Source: Agarophyton chilense (taxonomy: Eukaryota; Rhodophyta; Florideophyceae; Gracilariales; Gracilariaceae). Taken from it: 64,000 nucleotides of DNA. The stretch lies in the NCBI GenBank assembly GCA_030374765.1, contig JARGXX010000071.1:2170001-2234000 (forward strand). Reading direction: 5' to 3'. Below are positions 31,698-42,505 of this stretch, piece by piece. The notes beneath the pieces were generated by a model. The model was not told where the DNA came from and did not search any database. It saw only the letters and a list, made by a program, of their open reading frames with translations. How positions within the stretch are numbered: the stretch's first letter is position 1; each line of letters opens with the position of its first letter. The translations under genes were made by a program, and so were the position numbers.

Positions 31698-32364
31698 TGT
31701 AGTATTCTACTATGTCGGGGAATCCGATGGGATGATTTTTCGCGAAGTTGCGGTTGAGACTCATAAGTGAGTGATGTCATCAAGCTTGTGATATGAAACG
31801 GCACACCGCGTAGGATGTCAGGAGGCAGGGTACATCAGTGGAACACGTGGTATCACGAGTGGACTGGCTTGCAACGGCGCATGTAGTGGCGATCCACGTG
31901 GAGGGCTTTACTACCCTTTGTAGCTAGACGTCCATTAGGGACCATACCCATACAGTGGTTTGGCTAAGCGGCTGACCACTGGGTATTATTTATATATTTA
32001 TTTGTGCACTCACCCTGGTACACAGTATATAGTGTACCAGAGGTGAGCGCCGACTCCAAGTAAAGGAGACAACATGGGCATCATGGCTATTCTGTTCCTG
32101 GCTTAGGATTCCTTAACCGAAGATCCGGACGAGCTATAATAGATAGTCCGCCCCCAACCACTCCACGAGCCGTCTCGTACCTACGTTCCATCAACGTTTT
32201 ACAGTTGCACTGTTCACCCTCGCTGGCGAGTAGTGAGCTTACACCCCACTTCCAGCTCGCTGGTGTTGTAGCTCTACCACCCCTTTTCCTTCGCCGCAAG
32301 CGACCCATCGGCAGTCCGAGCGCTGTCGCAGGTGTCTGCTCTCTCCGTTAGAGCGGATACTACA
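31698..32364 (+). repeat. 3' LTR of element 1
   Basis: 667 bp with the same TGTAGTAT/ATACTACA ends as the 5' copy. It abuts the LTR of element 2 at 32365 with no spacer. Confidence 0.93.
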
Positions 32365-32660
32365 GTGGCAAAGTCTAGCTTGAAGGTAGTCAAAAGGGCT
32401 TTAAGTAACTTGGATACGACTAAGTATCACTACAGTACGTCTACCCAAGCTTGTAGCTGTGCCACGGCTTGAAGGTTGGTCAAGTTATGTTGGATTAAGC
32501 TTGTAGCTGTGACATAGCTCGCAAGCTTGTAGCATTATAACACATTCGCTTCTTATTTGGCTGTAGATGTCCTCATCGAAGCCTTCGTGAGGAGAGAGTC
32601 TAAAAGTTCCTTGCAGTTACTTAGTGACGTTTGAGCTAACCAGACGTCCTCATCGGGGGA
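32365..32660 (-). repeat. LTR of element 2 (3' LTR, left side)
   Basis: The first ~155 bp match 43954-44106 closely (starting GGCAAAGTCTAGCTT versus GCCAAAGTCTAGCTT), and the next ~25 bp match 45240-45265 beyond an inserted element. Three AAGCTTGTAGC units lie within it. The outer end is truncated or hidden by element 1. Confidence 0.75.
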
Positions 32661-35600
32661 TTAGCCTAAGAATTGAGTAAGACAGTATACATGGCGGTTG
32701 AAACGCTTCTTTGCCAAAATGAGCAACAATTCTTGTTCTACATTTCCATCTTTGTCGATGACAATGTCCAACGGGCCCTTGTTGCCATTGTGAAACGTAC
32801 GAAGCTTGGAAACGTGCATGGCATCGTGTGCTATCGGCATGGTAAGAGGCAACTCGATTCCATATGTCACAACACCGGTTCGTTCACGAACTCGAAATGG
32901 ACCGATAAAGCCTGGCTGCCACTTCGACGGTAGTGAAGAACAGCGTGTTAGAGAAAGAGAATCAGTGCGGAGCAGCACAAGATCACCCACTTCGAATGAC
33001 ACGTCACAGCGACAGCGATCGGCGTAGTACTTCTGATTTGCGACGGCTGTGGCTAAGTGTCCGCGGGTCAGCTGCGTCATCGCGGTCTTGCGTTCGACGT
33101 AGTCGATGGCGTGCTGCGAGCGATCTGTACACTGATTCAGCGTCCTGGTGATGGGGGTGTGCAGGTTGTAGCCAAGAGAAACTTCGAATGGGGAAAGACG
33201 GGTACTTACATGCCGTGAAGAATTGTACTGGGATTACAAGGGTGGAAGTATGGTGTCCCAGTCTGAAGGGGAGGCTTGAATACCATTTCGAAGCATGAAG
33301 GACAAGGTGCAGATCATATTTTCAGACTGTCCGTCAGTCTGTGGATGGTTGGCGGAAGATATGTTTCCACGGATTTGTAGAAGCTGCGCAAGAGTTCCCC
33401 AGAATCGAGAACGGATCTTCAGATCTCGATCGGAGACCAATGTGCGCGGACCGCCATTTTTCGAAAAGAGATGCCCTTCGAAGAGCTTAGCGATGTCCTG
33501 CGCGGGAGCATTCTTGTGCGTCGAGGCAAAGATAGCCTGCTTGGACAGCTTGTCTACAGTACCAACACAATTGGTACTTGGTGCTTCGCCATCAGTAAAT
33601 GACCATGTATGGGATGATATGGAGTTAGTGCAAATGCGTGTATTTTTGATGATCAGCTTTGCTGCCACTTCGTGTCGGTAACAAGGTAACAATTCAACCT
33701 TTGAATTGTCAGAAAGAGCAACACTGTATGAAGATGAAAACTTGAATTATGAGGTCATCCTTAGCAGTATGAAGTTGAGCAGACCTCCTGCTATGTAGTA
33801 GGTCTATGAAAACTGGAGTTACGCTTTTATGCAGGTTTTACGTGAAACAGGAATTAAGTATATGTAGAAACAAGAAATTAAACTATCGGTATGTCTCACC
33901 AAGTGCCTTTTGAAAAAAAACTCGTTTATTAACACAGCGTCAAAACCAGTCTGGCAGACAGGAAGCTCAGTGAGAAAGTCAAATGTGACCACTTCTCACC
34001 ATCGGTTGGGTATTGGCAGTAGCTGAATGAGTCCGTGCAGATGAGTGTGGGATACCTTGTTCATCTCGAAGGTGCGACAGTTACGCACAAACTTGAGGAT
34101 GCTCTGGTACATGTGCGTCCAATTTATACTCCGAGGCGCGGTATAATATGTCTTGTCGGCTCCGACATGACCCGGGCAGTGGAAATGTGCAATAAGCTGG
34201 TCACGGAGGCTGCCAGTAGGTATGTAGAGGGGAAAAGAACTTTTCCAGTCCAGCATATGACGTTTTTGACAAGCTTGAAAAGCGAGTTCAACCGGTTCCG
34301 TGACACGGATGTGTTAGCACTGTCTGTGGTGTAAGCCATAACATCGGATGCAAGCTGATCTTGGGCGTACAAGGCTTGTACGTGATCGTGTAAGCCTGTC
34401 ATCTGAGCCGTGATTGAGAAGAGCTGCGGCGTGGTATGGTCCGGCCGTCGGCTGAGCGCATCAGGCACAATGCTGCGTTTGCCAGAGATATGCTTCACTT
34501 CGAACGAATGCTATTGGATCTCATCGAGCCAACGACACTGTTTTCCTTTCAGCTTCGGCTTAGACTGCAAAAAGCGGATGGGATCATGGTCAGTGAATAG
34601 AGTAAACTGACGTCCACGAATGCATGAGCTCCAGATGCGGAGCGATATCATGATTGAAAGGAACTCTTGATCGCCTGTTCCGTAGTTAGACTCTGCAGAT
34701 GACAGCCGGTGGGACATGAACGCAATTGGATGTCCATTCTGAGACAATGTAGCTCCAACTGCGTGCTTAGAAGCATCAGTTGCCAGAATAAAGCTCTTGT
34801 TCGGATCTGCGAGGGCCATAACGGGTGCGGTAGTGAGCTCATGCTTGATCTTATCTAACGCAGATTCATGGAGTGTATTTCACTCAAAGCGATGGGCTCG
34901 AAGCAGATCGGTAAGGAGTTGAAGTATAGCAGCGTAATCCTTCACGAAGCGGCGGTAAAAGTTAGCCAATCCAACAAACTGTTGGGCGTACTTTAACGTC
35001 GTAGGAGTAGGCCAGTCCTGAATGGGGGAAATGAGGCGATTCCGAGTAAAGAAACCTTGGGGGGATACCTTGAGGCCTAGGAAGTCCACTTCGCTAGCTC
35101 CAAAGGCGCATTTGCTGAGCTTGGCGTAAAGTTGATGCTTACGAAGAGCAGAAAGAACTTCTCGAAGGTGCTTTTTGTGTTCTTCCAACGACTTGCTGTA
35201 GATGAGGATGTCATCAATATACAGTACAAGACATTGTCCATCGAGGTGTCGAAGAGTGGAGGCAATAAGAAGAGAGAATGCGGCTGGTGCGTTGCAAATG
35301 CCAAAGGAAAGCACGCGCCATTCGAATGAACCAAATCTGGTTCTTCTCGCGGTCTTATGACAGTCTTCGTCCATAATTCGCATCTGATGATAGGCCCCGA
35401 CGAGGTCTATCTGCGAAAAGAATTTTGCTCCTGCAACCTGATCCAGAGCCTCATCGATGAGCGGAAGAGGCGTGGCGTCTGGGATCGTGATTCGATTCAG
35501 TGCGCAGTAATCACCTACCATTCGTAGCTCGCCCGACTTCTTCCGTACGAAGAAAACTGGTGCCCCAAACGGGGAAGAAGATGGGCGGATGAGTCCTTTT

Positions 35601-36334
35601 TTGAGGAGCTCGTCGAGTGTGTTGCGGAGGATCTGCAGCTCTTCGTTTGAGGGCCGGATGACAGGACGAAGAGGCGGTGGTTGGTCCTGTAGTAAGTTGA
35701 TTTCGAAATCATGTTCTCGCTGTGGAGGTAGTTGATATTGGAGCTCTTCCTTAAAGACGTCCGAGAATTCGTCGACTATGTTTGCCAGCGCGGGGCAGCA
35801 TTCAACGGACGAGGAAGGCTTAAGACGTAGAGCGTACAGCTCTGTACCCTTTTGCTTCACTAAACGCCGGAGGCGCTTTTAGGAAACCGTGGGCACGACG
35901 GGCTTCTTCCGGCGCGATTGAGACGTGGAAAGCTGACGTGGGAGGACTTAAAACATCGAACCGTCTGCGCGCTTGATGGCTAGATTGCGAGATTCCCAGT
36001 CTACCTGCGGGCGAGCGGCGCGCAGCCACTCTCGTCCAACAGTTATTCATGTCAATAACGTAGACTGAGATTGGGACGGATGACTGACCCAAGGAGATGG
36101 TTGTCTGTGCTTCGAAGAGAATTGGGACTGTGGTGTTGTTGCCCAGTTCTGTTAAAGGAAACTGGGAAGTCTGAAGGGAGAGATCGCAAGGTCGAGCCGA
36201 GTTAGAAGTGATGAAGGCGTGTGAAGCGCCAGGGTCCAAATGAAACGCGACGTCCTGACCCTTCATGGAGCCTGTGTAAATTATCTCTCTTGTAAGGTCA
36301 GCGTAGATGGTGGAGAGCTGTGGTGCCCTAGAAA
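32661..36334 (-). pseudogene. pol: pol of element 2: protease to integrase (broken)
   Basis: Read on the minus strand. The protease motif is FHLDPGASHAFI, where the family has DSG or DTG, so Pro replaces the expected residue. An intact RT block follows (35860-34880) with DLVGAYHQMRI and YIDD (codons 35221-35210). RNase H begins ILATDASKHAVGATLS; the connection has VPDALSRRPDH. The integrase finger keeps its His pair (HFHCPGH) but has lost one Cys (FVRNCRTF). The integrase core has VDKLSKQAIF, LVSDRD and HPQTDGQSEN. The final ORF (33080-32661) has the YADRCRCDVSFEVGDLVLL block and a degenerate chromodomain. Stops and frame changes separate the pieces, so it is inactive. Confidence 0.88.
33570..33930. 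mobile_element. 361-bp insertion in the integrase of element 2
   Basis: Integrase coding stops matching after GFDAVL on the minus strand at about 33931 and resumes at TVDKLSKQ near 33560. The intervening 361 bp are non-coding and flanked by AACACA on both sides (33564-33569, 33931-33936), as expected of a target-site duplication. The word ACTTGGTG occurs in inverted orientation near both ends but is not terminal. The class is unknown; a MITE-like element is possible. Confidence 0.6.
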
Positions 36335-36503
36335 GGCAGGAGGCCAATCGACATGGCGTCGCCGACGTCGGACTTCTGACCAATCAGAAAGCTAGGTTCA
36401 GATCTTCGTACCTTGCAAATCAGCTCGTTTAGGCCGATCCGCTCTCCACCTATAGAAAGACAAGGCTCAAACATTGCCGCAACTCCCCACAGCGATGTCA
36501 CTG
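36335..36503 (+). repeat. Left terminal inverted repeat of the MULE
   Basis: 169 bp matching the reverse complement of 42328-42496 with about five differences by eye. Mutator TIRs usually hold the transposase promoter; here the fused gene starts 310 bp further in. Confidence 0.93.
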
Positions 36504-36813
36504 TTCAAACGTCTTGCTACATCAATTTGCGCGCCAAAACGACCCTGGTAGACGATGATCGGTCTCCATTACTAGTTTTTGCGCTTCTTCCTTGACAATT
36601 CCACTCCATCGCATCACCATTGTATGTTCTCCTGACAGGTTTCAATCTTGCTATATGTTCATTATCGATGAAATATTCAGGAAATTGTTACCATAACATC
36701 TCTGATATTCATAAACGTTTACGAGTAAGTCAAAACACAATCGATGCCGCGCAAGCAATACCACAGGATTTCTTTATTCTAACCCCCGGAATGTGTTAAA
36801 CTCAGCGTGAGCT

Positions 36814-39800
36814 ATGAACACCGTAGACAACCTTCTTTCAAACGACCCAAATCAGAATGTATCGAAGATTTGTAGGACGTTTTATGCGAATTTAAAACGG
36901 TTTGTGAAACTGGATATCGAAGACAATGCAAGGAGATTCCGCATTGTTCATCGTCATGTATATAAGATCGTGGACGCCGAAGAACTAGAGCCTGTTCCGA
37001 TTTCCTTCGTTCACAGCTCTCAGAACGCATCTTTATTATGTTCTGATCTTATTACAGCTGCTTTGATGGACATGAAGCCTGCAAAAGGCGTATTTTTTTG
37101 TACTTGTGACACAGGAGTACTTCTGTCATCTTATGCTTCACGTTTGAAGAACAGTCCTTCCAGTAGACAGTCGTTTTTGGAAAACCTGCGAAGATCTTTT
37201 ACTTTGAATGTGACAGGAGATTGTACACCAATTCACACAGTCTTTGTTCCCCTTAACTTGAAAAACCTCCATTGGGGTGTACTCATTGGAAAGAAATTTA
37301 TCGGGTCTGAACGTGCTCCTCGTGTGAAGCCTACTGTCTATTTTGGGGATAGTCTAGGTTGGAAGTGTCCCGATAATGTTCGAAACCTCTTTAAAGAGGC
37401 CTTCAAATTCAGCGTTCTTCAGAGAAGCGGTGACAATGATGTCACAATTTCGAAACGGAACTATATGTTAGAGATTCGAGAATTTAGTCGTCAAACTGAT
37501 GGACATAGTTGCGGTTGTTACGTCATTGCAACAGCAACAGAACTAGCATCGGAGCCAGGTTTTGCCCCAAGAAAAACGTACCGGAAAGGATACAGCCCGC
37601 ATCCCTCCGAGTTGTATCGGTGGATGGCAATCCGAAGCCGGGTTTTACAAGTTTTATTGGCTGCACAGTTCTTTGAAACCGATCAGGTTACCGATCCCAT
37701 GGTCTCTAACTATCGTTTAAACTATCGTGAGGCATATTTCACGTATCGGGGCGAAACAAAATCGCGTTTGAAGAAGGTGGAAGAACACATATTGCGGCGT
37801 TCCGATTTTAAAATTCAAAGCCGAAAGGAGGTTCTCTTAGACATGAAGTCTGTGGAACCGAATGGCAAGTGTGTAAACCCCAGTAAGAGGCCACTTTTAT
37901 CCACTCCAGGAATCCCTTCAAGGGAAAGTGATACAAAAAACCTGTATGAAATGGCTACTCCGACATCGATCTGTGTAGAAATGAACCAAAAAGATGAACA
38001 GAAGGAAAAAGTTTCACCGTCATATGATGATGCTTTAGTGGTCTTGGACGATGTCAGCGATGATGATGATGATTTCGAAAGCGATGTTACGATTGACAAG
38101 AATGCAATTCGAAAAGAAATACGACAAGTCCATCTTCGAGCCAGAATTGATCACTTAAACGCTCATTTGACTCCTGTTCTCCCTTCAACATCTAAGCGAC
38201 GTTTGAAGTTTCTGGACAGCATATTAGCTGCCACTTCCGTTCTGGATTCTCTCATACAGGATGTCGTTCAGAACTCAAATATTAGGAATTCTGCACCTTC
38301 GAAGCACGTCAAAACGACACTTATGAAGACAAGTTCGTTTAGAATTCTAAAAGAAGAAAAGGGTTCTAAGAGGAACCATTTTACTGGCGAAGTTTCTGAT
38401 ATTCTCTCTCTAATGACATCTCTCGCTAAGTTAGAAGGTTATCTGTATGGACTTCACTACTTTAGATACGTACAGTTTCCGAAGAAGGGTTCATTCCGCA
38501 TCGTCAATGTTCGAATGCGATGCATGCGATACAGTCATTTCGCAGATAGCTGTCCTTCGAACTTTATCGGATACTTAACCAACCTTGATGCGAAGTGGAA
38601 AGTGTCGCTGAACCTGAATCACTCCCATGAACTTTTCGAACTGAACAACGAAGAAATTGCGAGCCGATGTAATGTTTTGAAGACAAAAATGCAGAACCGA
38701 TTCTTGACCTGGAGGAAGAAGTACCCCGGAAAGAGCACGAGCTATTGGGACACACTCTACAGTGTTTGCTTTCCTTCTGATAATTCTGCTCGAACGAATG
38801 AGCGTGAACGGGGTGTTGAAGAAGTTGATGCTGAAGTGCAGAATACAATTCGGTCGGCTTATGCCCCATTATCAGTCAAAAAAGTTAAAGTAACCCCAAC
38901 AACGCCCTCTATTCTTCGCAAAAAGCCCGTCACTATAACACCCTCACCGGTTCTTGGTTCTAGAGCCCTTAATGTGCCCACAGTTTGTAGTAAACCCATC
39001 TCTGCCGTTGTAGATGAAGGAGAAAGCGGTCCAGATAAGAAGGGTGACGTCGGTGACGTCGAAAAAGAAGAAAGAAGCGACATCGCCGACGTCTGTTGGA
39101 GCTCGCGTGACAGCTCGTCTTTCGGGCACATGTCTAACACATCTGTCGCACGCAGATTAGCATTTAGCTCTAGCGAGCTGGACAGCCTCAATTCAGCGCT
39201 ATCTGAAAAGGAGGGCAAAATCTCCAACATGCATCCACGAGATATAGAAAATGGACGAGCTGCGGAACTTATCGAACAGTTCCTGTTTCTCGACGACGCG
39301 GAGAACGTGCCCACAGATTTGCTTCACATCACAGAGGATGTTTCTGGTAACGTCTCAGATATAGAGAAGGAAACAGAAAAAGGCTTTGAATGCGATGCTT
39401 TAGCTGACAAAAAAGGTGGTTCTCCTGAAAATGATGTGGACGACTTCTTTAAAGCGGCGGTGATTGCTTATTTCGGGAGTCTCCCTCTAGATGCTCCTGG
39501 GCGAGAAGTAATTAAAGAGATCAGGTTTATTGCGGAGACAATGGGGTACAGTCTTAAATGCAGAACGTCTATCTTCTTGGGCGAGAGAGAGGCAGATCGG
39601 GGTTCTGGAATGTTTGAGGATAATCGCGTGCTTAAGAGGAGCATCTTGAAATGTCGCAAGAAAGACGATATAGAACTGTGTGGGTTTTCTTTGACAGTCA
39701 AAACTCTTATATCGGATAAAGAGGGAGAAGGAAAGTTGTACGTCGGCGACTTTCAAGAAGCAAGGCACAATCATCCCCCCTCTACAAACAGAGCTGGAAT

Positions 39801-41992
39801 TAGGCATTTGCCTCCCAAGATGAGAAGAGAAGCTCTACATATGACAAATAGCCTTCACTTTTCGCTTCCAGATACCGTTCGGTATCGGCAAGATAAGTAC
39901 GTAATTGTCATAAACCCCAATTCCGTGCGGAAAATGATCGGGTATGGTCGTAGCATTAGTAACCCTCGGGATCTTGAGTGTACGAAGCTCTTCAAAGAGC
40001 TTGTATCGCTGCACCAAGAGAACGTTGAGAACAGATACTATGTGACTCATGATTCTGAAGGAAGAATGGTATCCGCTTGCTGGGCATTCTCGGAGTGGAT
40101 TGAGGACTACAAGACATTTGGTGTCGTACCGGGGGTTTCAGTGGACTGCAAAGCTGTAGCTAATCGATATGGATTTCCACTTATAACTATAAATGGAAGA
40201 TCTAACGATGCGTTTGTTCTTACTTTTTTTATGGGGTTTATTAGCGGAGAAACTGAAGCAGACTTTACTGAAGTTCTTTCTCAGTTTAAGTCAATGATTC
40301 CTATTTCTCCAGCCATTATCGCTATGGACCAGAGTGCAGCCTGTATTTCTGCAACAGAGAAGGTGTTTGGGAATTCATTTATAGTCCTTGATGAATGGCA
40401 CCTGAACCAAAACCAAATAAGGAATGTGACTAGCTGGTGTGCTCACATCAAACGCACAAGTTGGTGCGATGATATGTCCCGTGATCTTTTCAATCTACGC
40501 CGCTCGAAGACGCTTGCAATACTTACTGAACGTCGCGATGAGTTCATCAAGAAGTACTTTATTGATTTCACCAACAAAATCCCTGTCTGGTTCACCTACT
40601 TATACGTTCATCGACCGCAATTGCTTGTCGCATGTTTTCGTTTTATGGCTGTCCCGAAACGATATTTATTTCAGGGCACGGGGTATACTGAGGCATCCCA
40701 CAAAGAAACTTCCTATTAGTGACATCCCCAAACAATTGAAGATTCTTACAAAAAAGCGAGCCGAGGAACGGAAAGAGTCACTAATAAGATCTCGGTCGAG
40801 TTTAAATTCCCAGTACCGTGCCGTGCGAACTTCTATGCTGCCCCTGCCTCATGCGATTCTTGATGAAATTATACTTGAATACACGAGTTATTCGCTTAAA
40901 AAGTTCAGAGAAATAAGCGTTGAGCCATCCCGCAACTACGCTGTGAAGAGCGCATATGTAACAGAATTGGGTCAAGTGCATTGGCCAGAGTTGAAGGTAT
41001 CAGAGAAGGCAATGCTGAGCTCCGTTGTATGTTTTGAGCTGACCTGGAGCTTTCTTCTGATTGAAAAACTAAAGAAGACCGAGAATACAGCTGCAGAGAG
41101 TCCATCTTCGCCTTTGTTGGTTCGTTTTGTCAGAAGCAACATGGAAACCGAGAATGGACCTGAAAGCGAGCTGCATGTTCGTTGCGATTGCAACAACATG
41201 GAATCCATGGGATTCCCTTGTAGGCATATCATTAGATGCGCGTATGCATATAATGACCTGGTCATGCGTGAACCACGAATGAAGGAAGTGTTGGAAGATT
41301 ACATTGAGATCGAAACATTCTTCGATCCGTACTGGCGTTCTGATTCGGATACGGTATCGTTAGAGCACATATGCAAGCTTCGAAATATGTCCGGTGTTAT
41401 AGACATGGAAGCGCTTAATAAGCAAATGGAACTCGCCGATCTCCAGAATAGCAACAATGATATTGATCTGGACCATTTCATCAGCAAAACATCAGAAGCA
41501 GAAGTCAGAAAACATATCAAATGGTCAGGTAACTATGCCATTTTCAACCAAATTCATCGACTGGTAGAAGGCATAGGACCCTTTGCAGTGGAAAGCTTCC
41601 AGGACCTTCTGAATGAAGTTAAGGATCGTTTTAGTAGAGGCGAAATGGTTTCAAAAGCAATACTGCCAGACCAAAATACACCCAACAAATGTACGACGAC
41701 TGATAAGTCAAGAATTGTTCTTGCAGATCGAGAAGTTGGACATCCCATTCCAGAATTCCTACCACCGACGCGACACTCGCAAAAGATAAAAAAGCGGAAA
41801 AGAAGCTTCACGGAAAAGTTTAAATCAAAAAAGGGTAGGCTTAGTAACATTGTGACTGATGGTACGGCAACAGAGGTCGAAAGGATGTCTCAGGACTCAA
41901 CTGCAGGATCCCGTAGCGTTAGTAATCAAGAGATAATAGAATCAAGTCAACAAAAAGCGATATACATAGTCGAGAGTGTTCACCGTCAGTAG
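36814..41992 (+). pseudogene. ULP1 protease-MULE transposase fusion (single frameshift)
   Basis: The first frame (36814-40719, 1301 residues) starts with a C48/ULP1-like cysteine protease domain whose triad and oxyanion Gln are present: His153 (NLHWGV), Asp179 (YFGDSLG), Gln227 and Cys233 (DGHSCGCYV). Two WRKY-GCM1/FAR1-like zinc-finger candidates follow: one near residue 550-610 (CMRYSHFADSC ... LNHSHEL), one near 950-995 (LKCRKKDDIELC ... ARHNHPP). The MULE catalytic core has Asp1111 (SVDCKAVANRYGFPL) and Asp1172 (AMDQSAACISATEKVF), then DEWHLNQNQ. The frame then breaks near 40700. It resumes in the 40439-41992 frame, which holds the SWIM zinc finger (CDCNNMESMGFPCRH, near 41186) and a basic tail. 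Apart from that one break the gene is intact. ULP-carrying MULEs are known in plants; an N-terminal fusion in one frame is notable. Confidence 0.88.
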
Positions 41993-42139
41993 AAATATAC
42001 CTGTGTTCGTAAATGTGATATGTGATAGAGTACGTACCTTCAAATATAGAATCCAAAGCTTTTCCGGAACGTTTACATTCGATGTATGCAGAGCGTACAG
42101 ATACCCAAGGCGCGAGAGCCGGAACAAAAGAACATTCCT

Positions 42140-42230
42140 ATCGGTTTCAAAAAACTGTGCAGCCAATAAAACTTGTAAAACCCGGCTTCGGATTGCCATC
42201 CACCGATACAACTCGGAGAGATGCGGGCTG
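42140..42230 (-). repeat. Inverted 91-bp copy of the ULP1 coding region
   Basis: On the minus strand this segment repeats 37593-37683 of the same element almost exactly (encoding SELYRWMAIRSRVLQVLLAA). The neighbouring minus-strand frame, reading GYLYALH, weakly resembles the GYLYGLH part of the fusion gene near 38440. It lies between the gene's stop (41992) and the right TIR. Confidence 0.9.
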
Positions 42231-42327
42231 CATACGTCCACGAAGATTGATCGATTCTCATCACTGAAGCATGACGGTCATTCTTTCGATTTGAAAAGCG
42301 CGCCACTTTGTCTATCAAAGCTGACTT

Positions 42328-42496
42328 CAGTGACATCGCTGTGGGGAGTTGCGGCAATGTTTGAGCCTAGTCTTTCTATAGGTGGAGAGCGGATCGGCCT
42401 AAACGAGCTGATTTGCAAGGTACGGATATCTGAACCTAGCTTTCTGATTGGTCAGAAGTCCGACGTTGGCGACGCCGTGTCGATTGGCCTCCTGCC
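42328..42496 (-). repeat. Right terminal inverted repeat of the MULE
   Basis: 169 bp, the inverted partner of 36335-36503, ending directly at the CCCTAGAAA target duplication. Confidence 0.93.
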
Positions 42497-42505
42497 CCCT
42501 AGAAA

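Larger units (their letters stand above)
21775..32364 (+). mobile_element. LTR retrotransposon, Ty3/gypsy chromovirus (element 1)
   Basis: A 10.6-kb element on the plus strand with two ~666-bp LTRs (21775-22439 and 31698-32364) that start TGTAGTAT and end ATACTACA. The inside holds gag (zinc knuckle), then pol in Ty3/gypsy order (protease, reverse transcriptase, RNase H, integrase) ending in a chromodomain. A purine-rich repeat region and an antisense reading frame come next, then a polypurine tract (GAGGGGGG, 31688-31695) beside the 3' LTR. The LTRs differ at about two dozen positions by eye, yet gag and pol carry several stops and frameshifts. The 5-bp flanks differ (CACCC versus GTGGC), so no target duplication is visible. 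Confidence 0.93.
36335..42496 (+). mobile_element. MULE (Mutator-like) DNA transposon with ULP1-type protease
   Basis: 6162 bp bounded by 169-bp terminal inverted repeats (36335-36503 and 42328-42496, about five mismatches) that begin GGCAGGAGGCCAATCGACA. It is flanked by a perfect 9-bp target duplication CCCTAGAAA (36326-36334 and 42497-42505); 9 bp is the size typical of Mutator elements. It carries a ULP1-transposase fusion gene. It sits inside the gag-protease junction of element 2, which reads on across the empty site. Confidence 0.93.
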
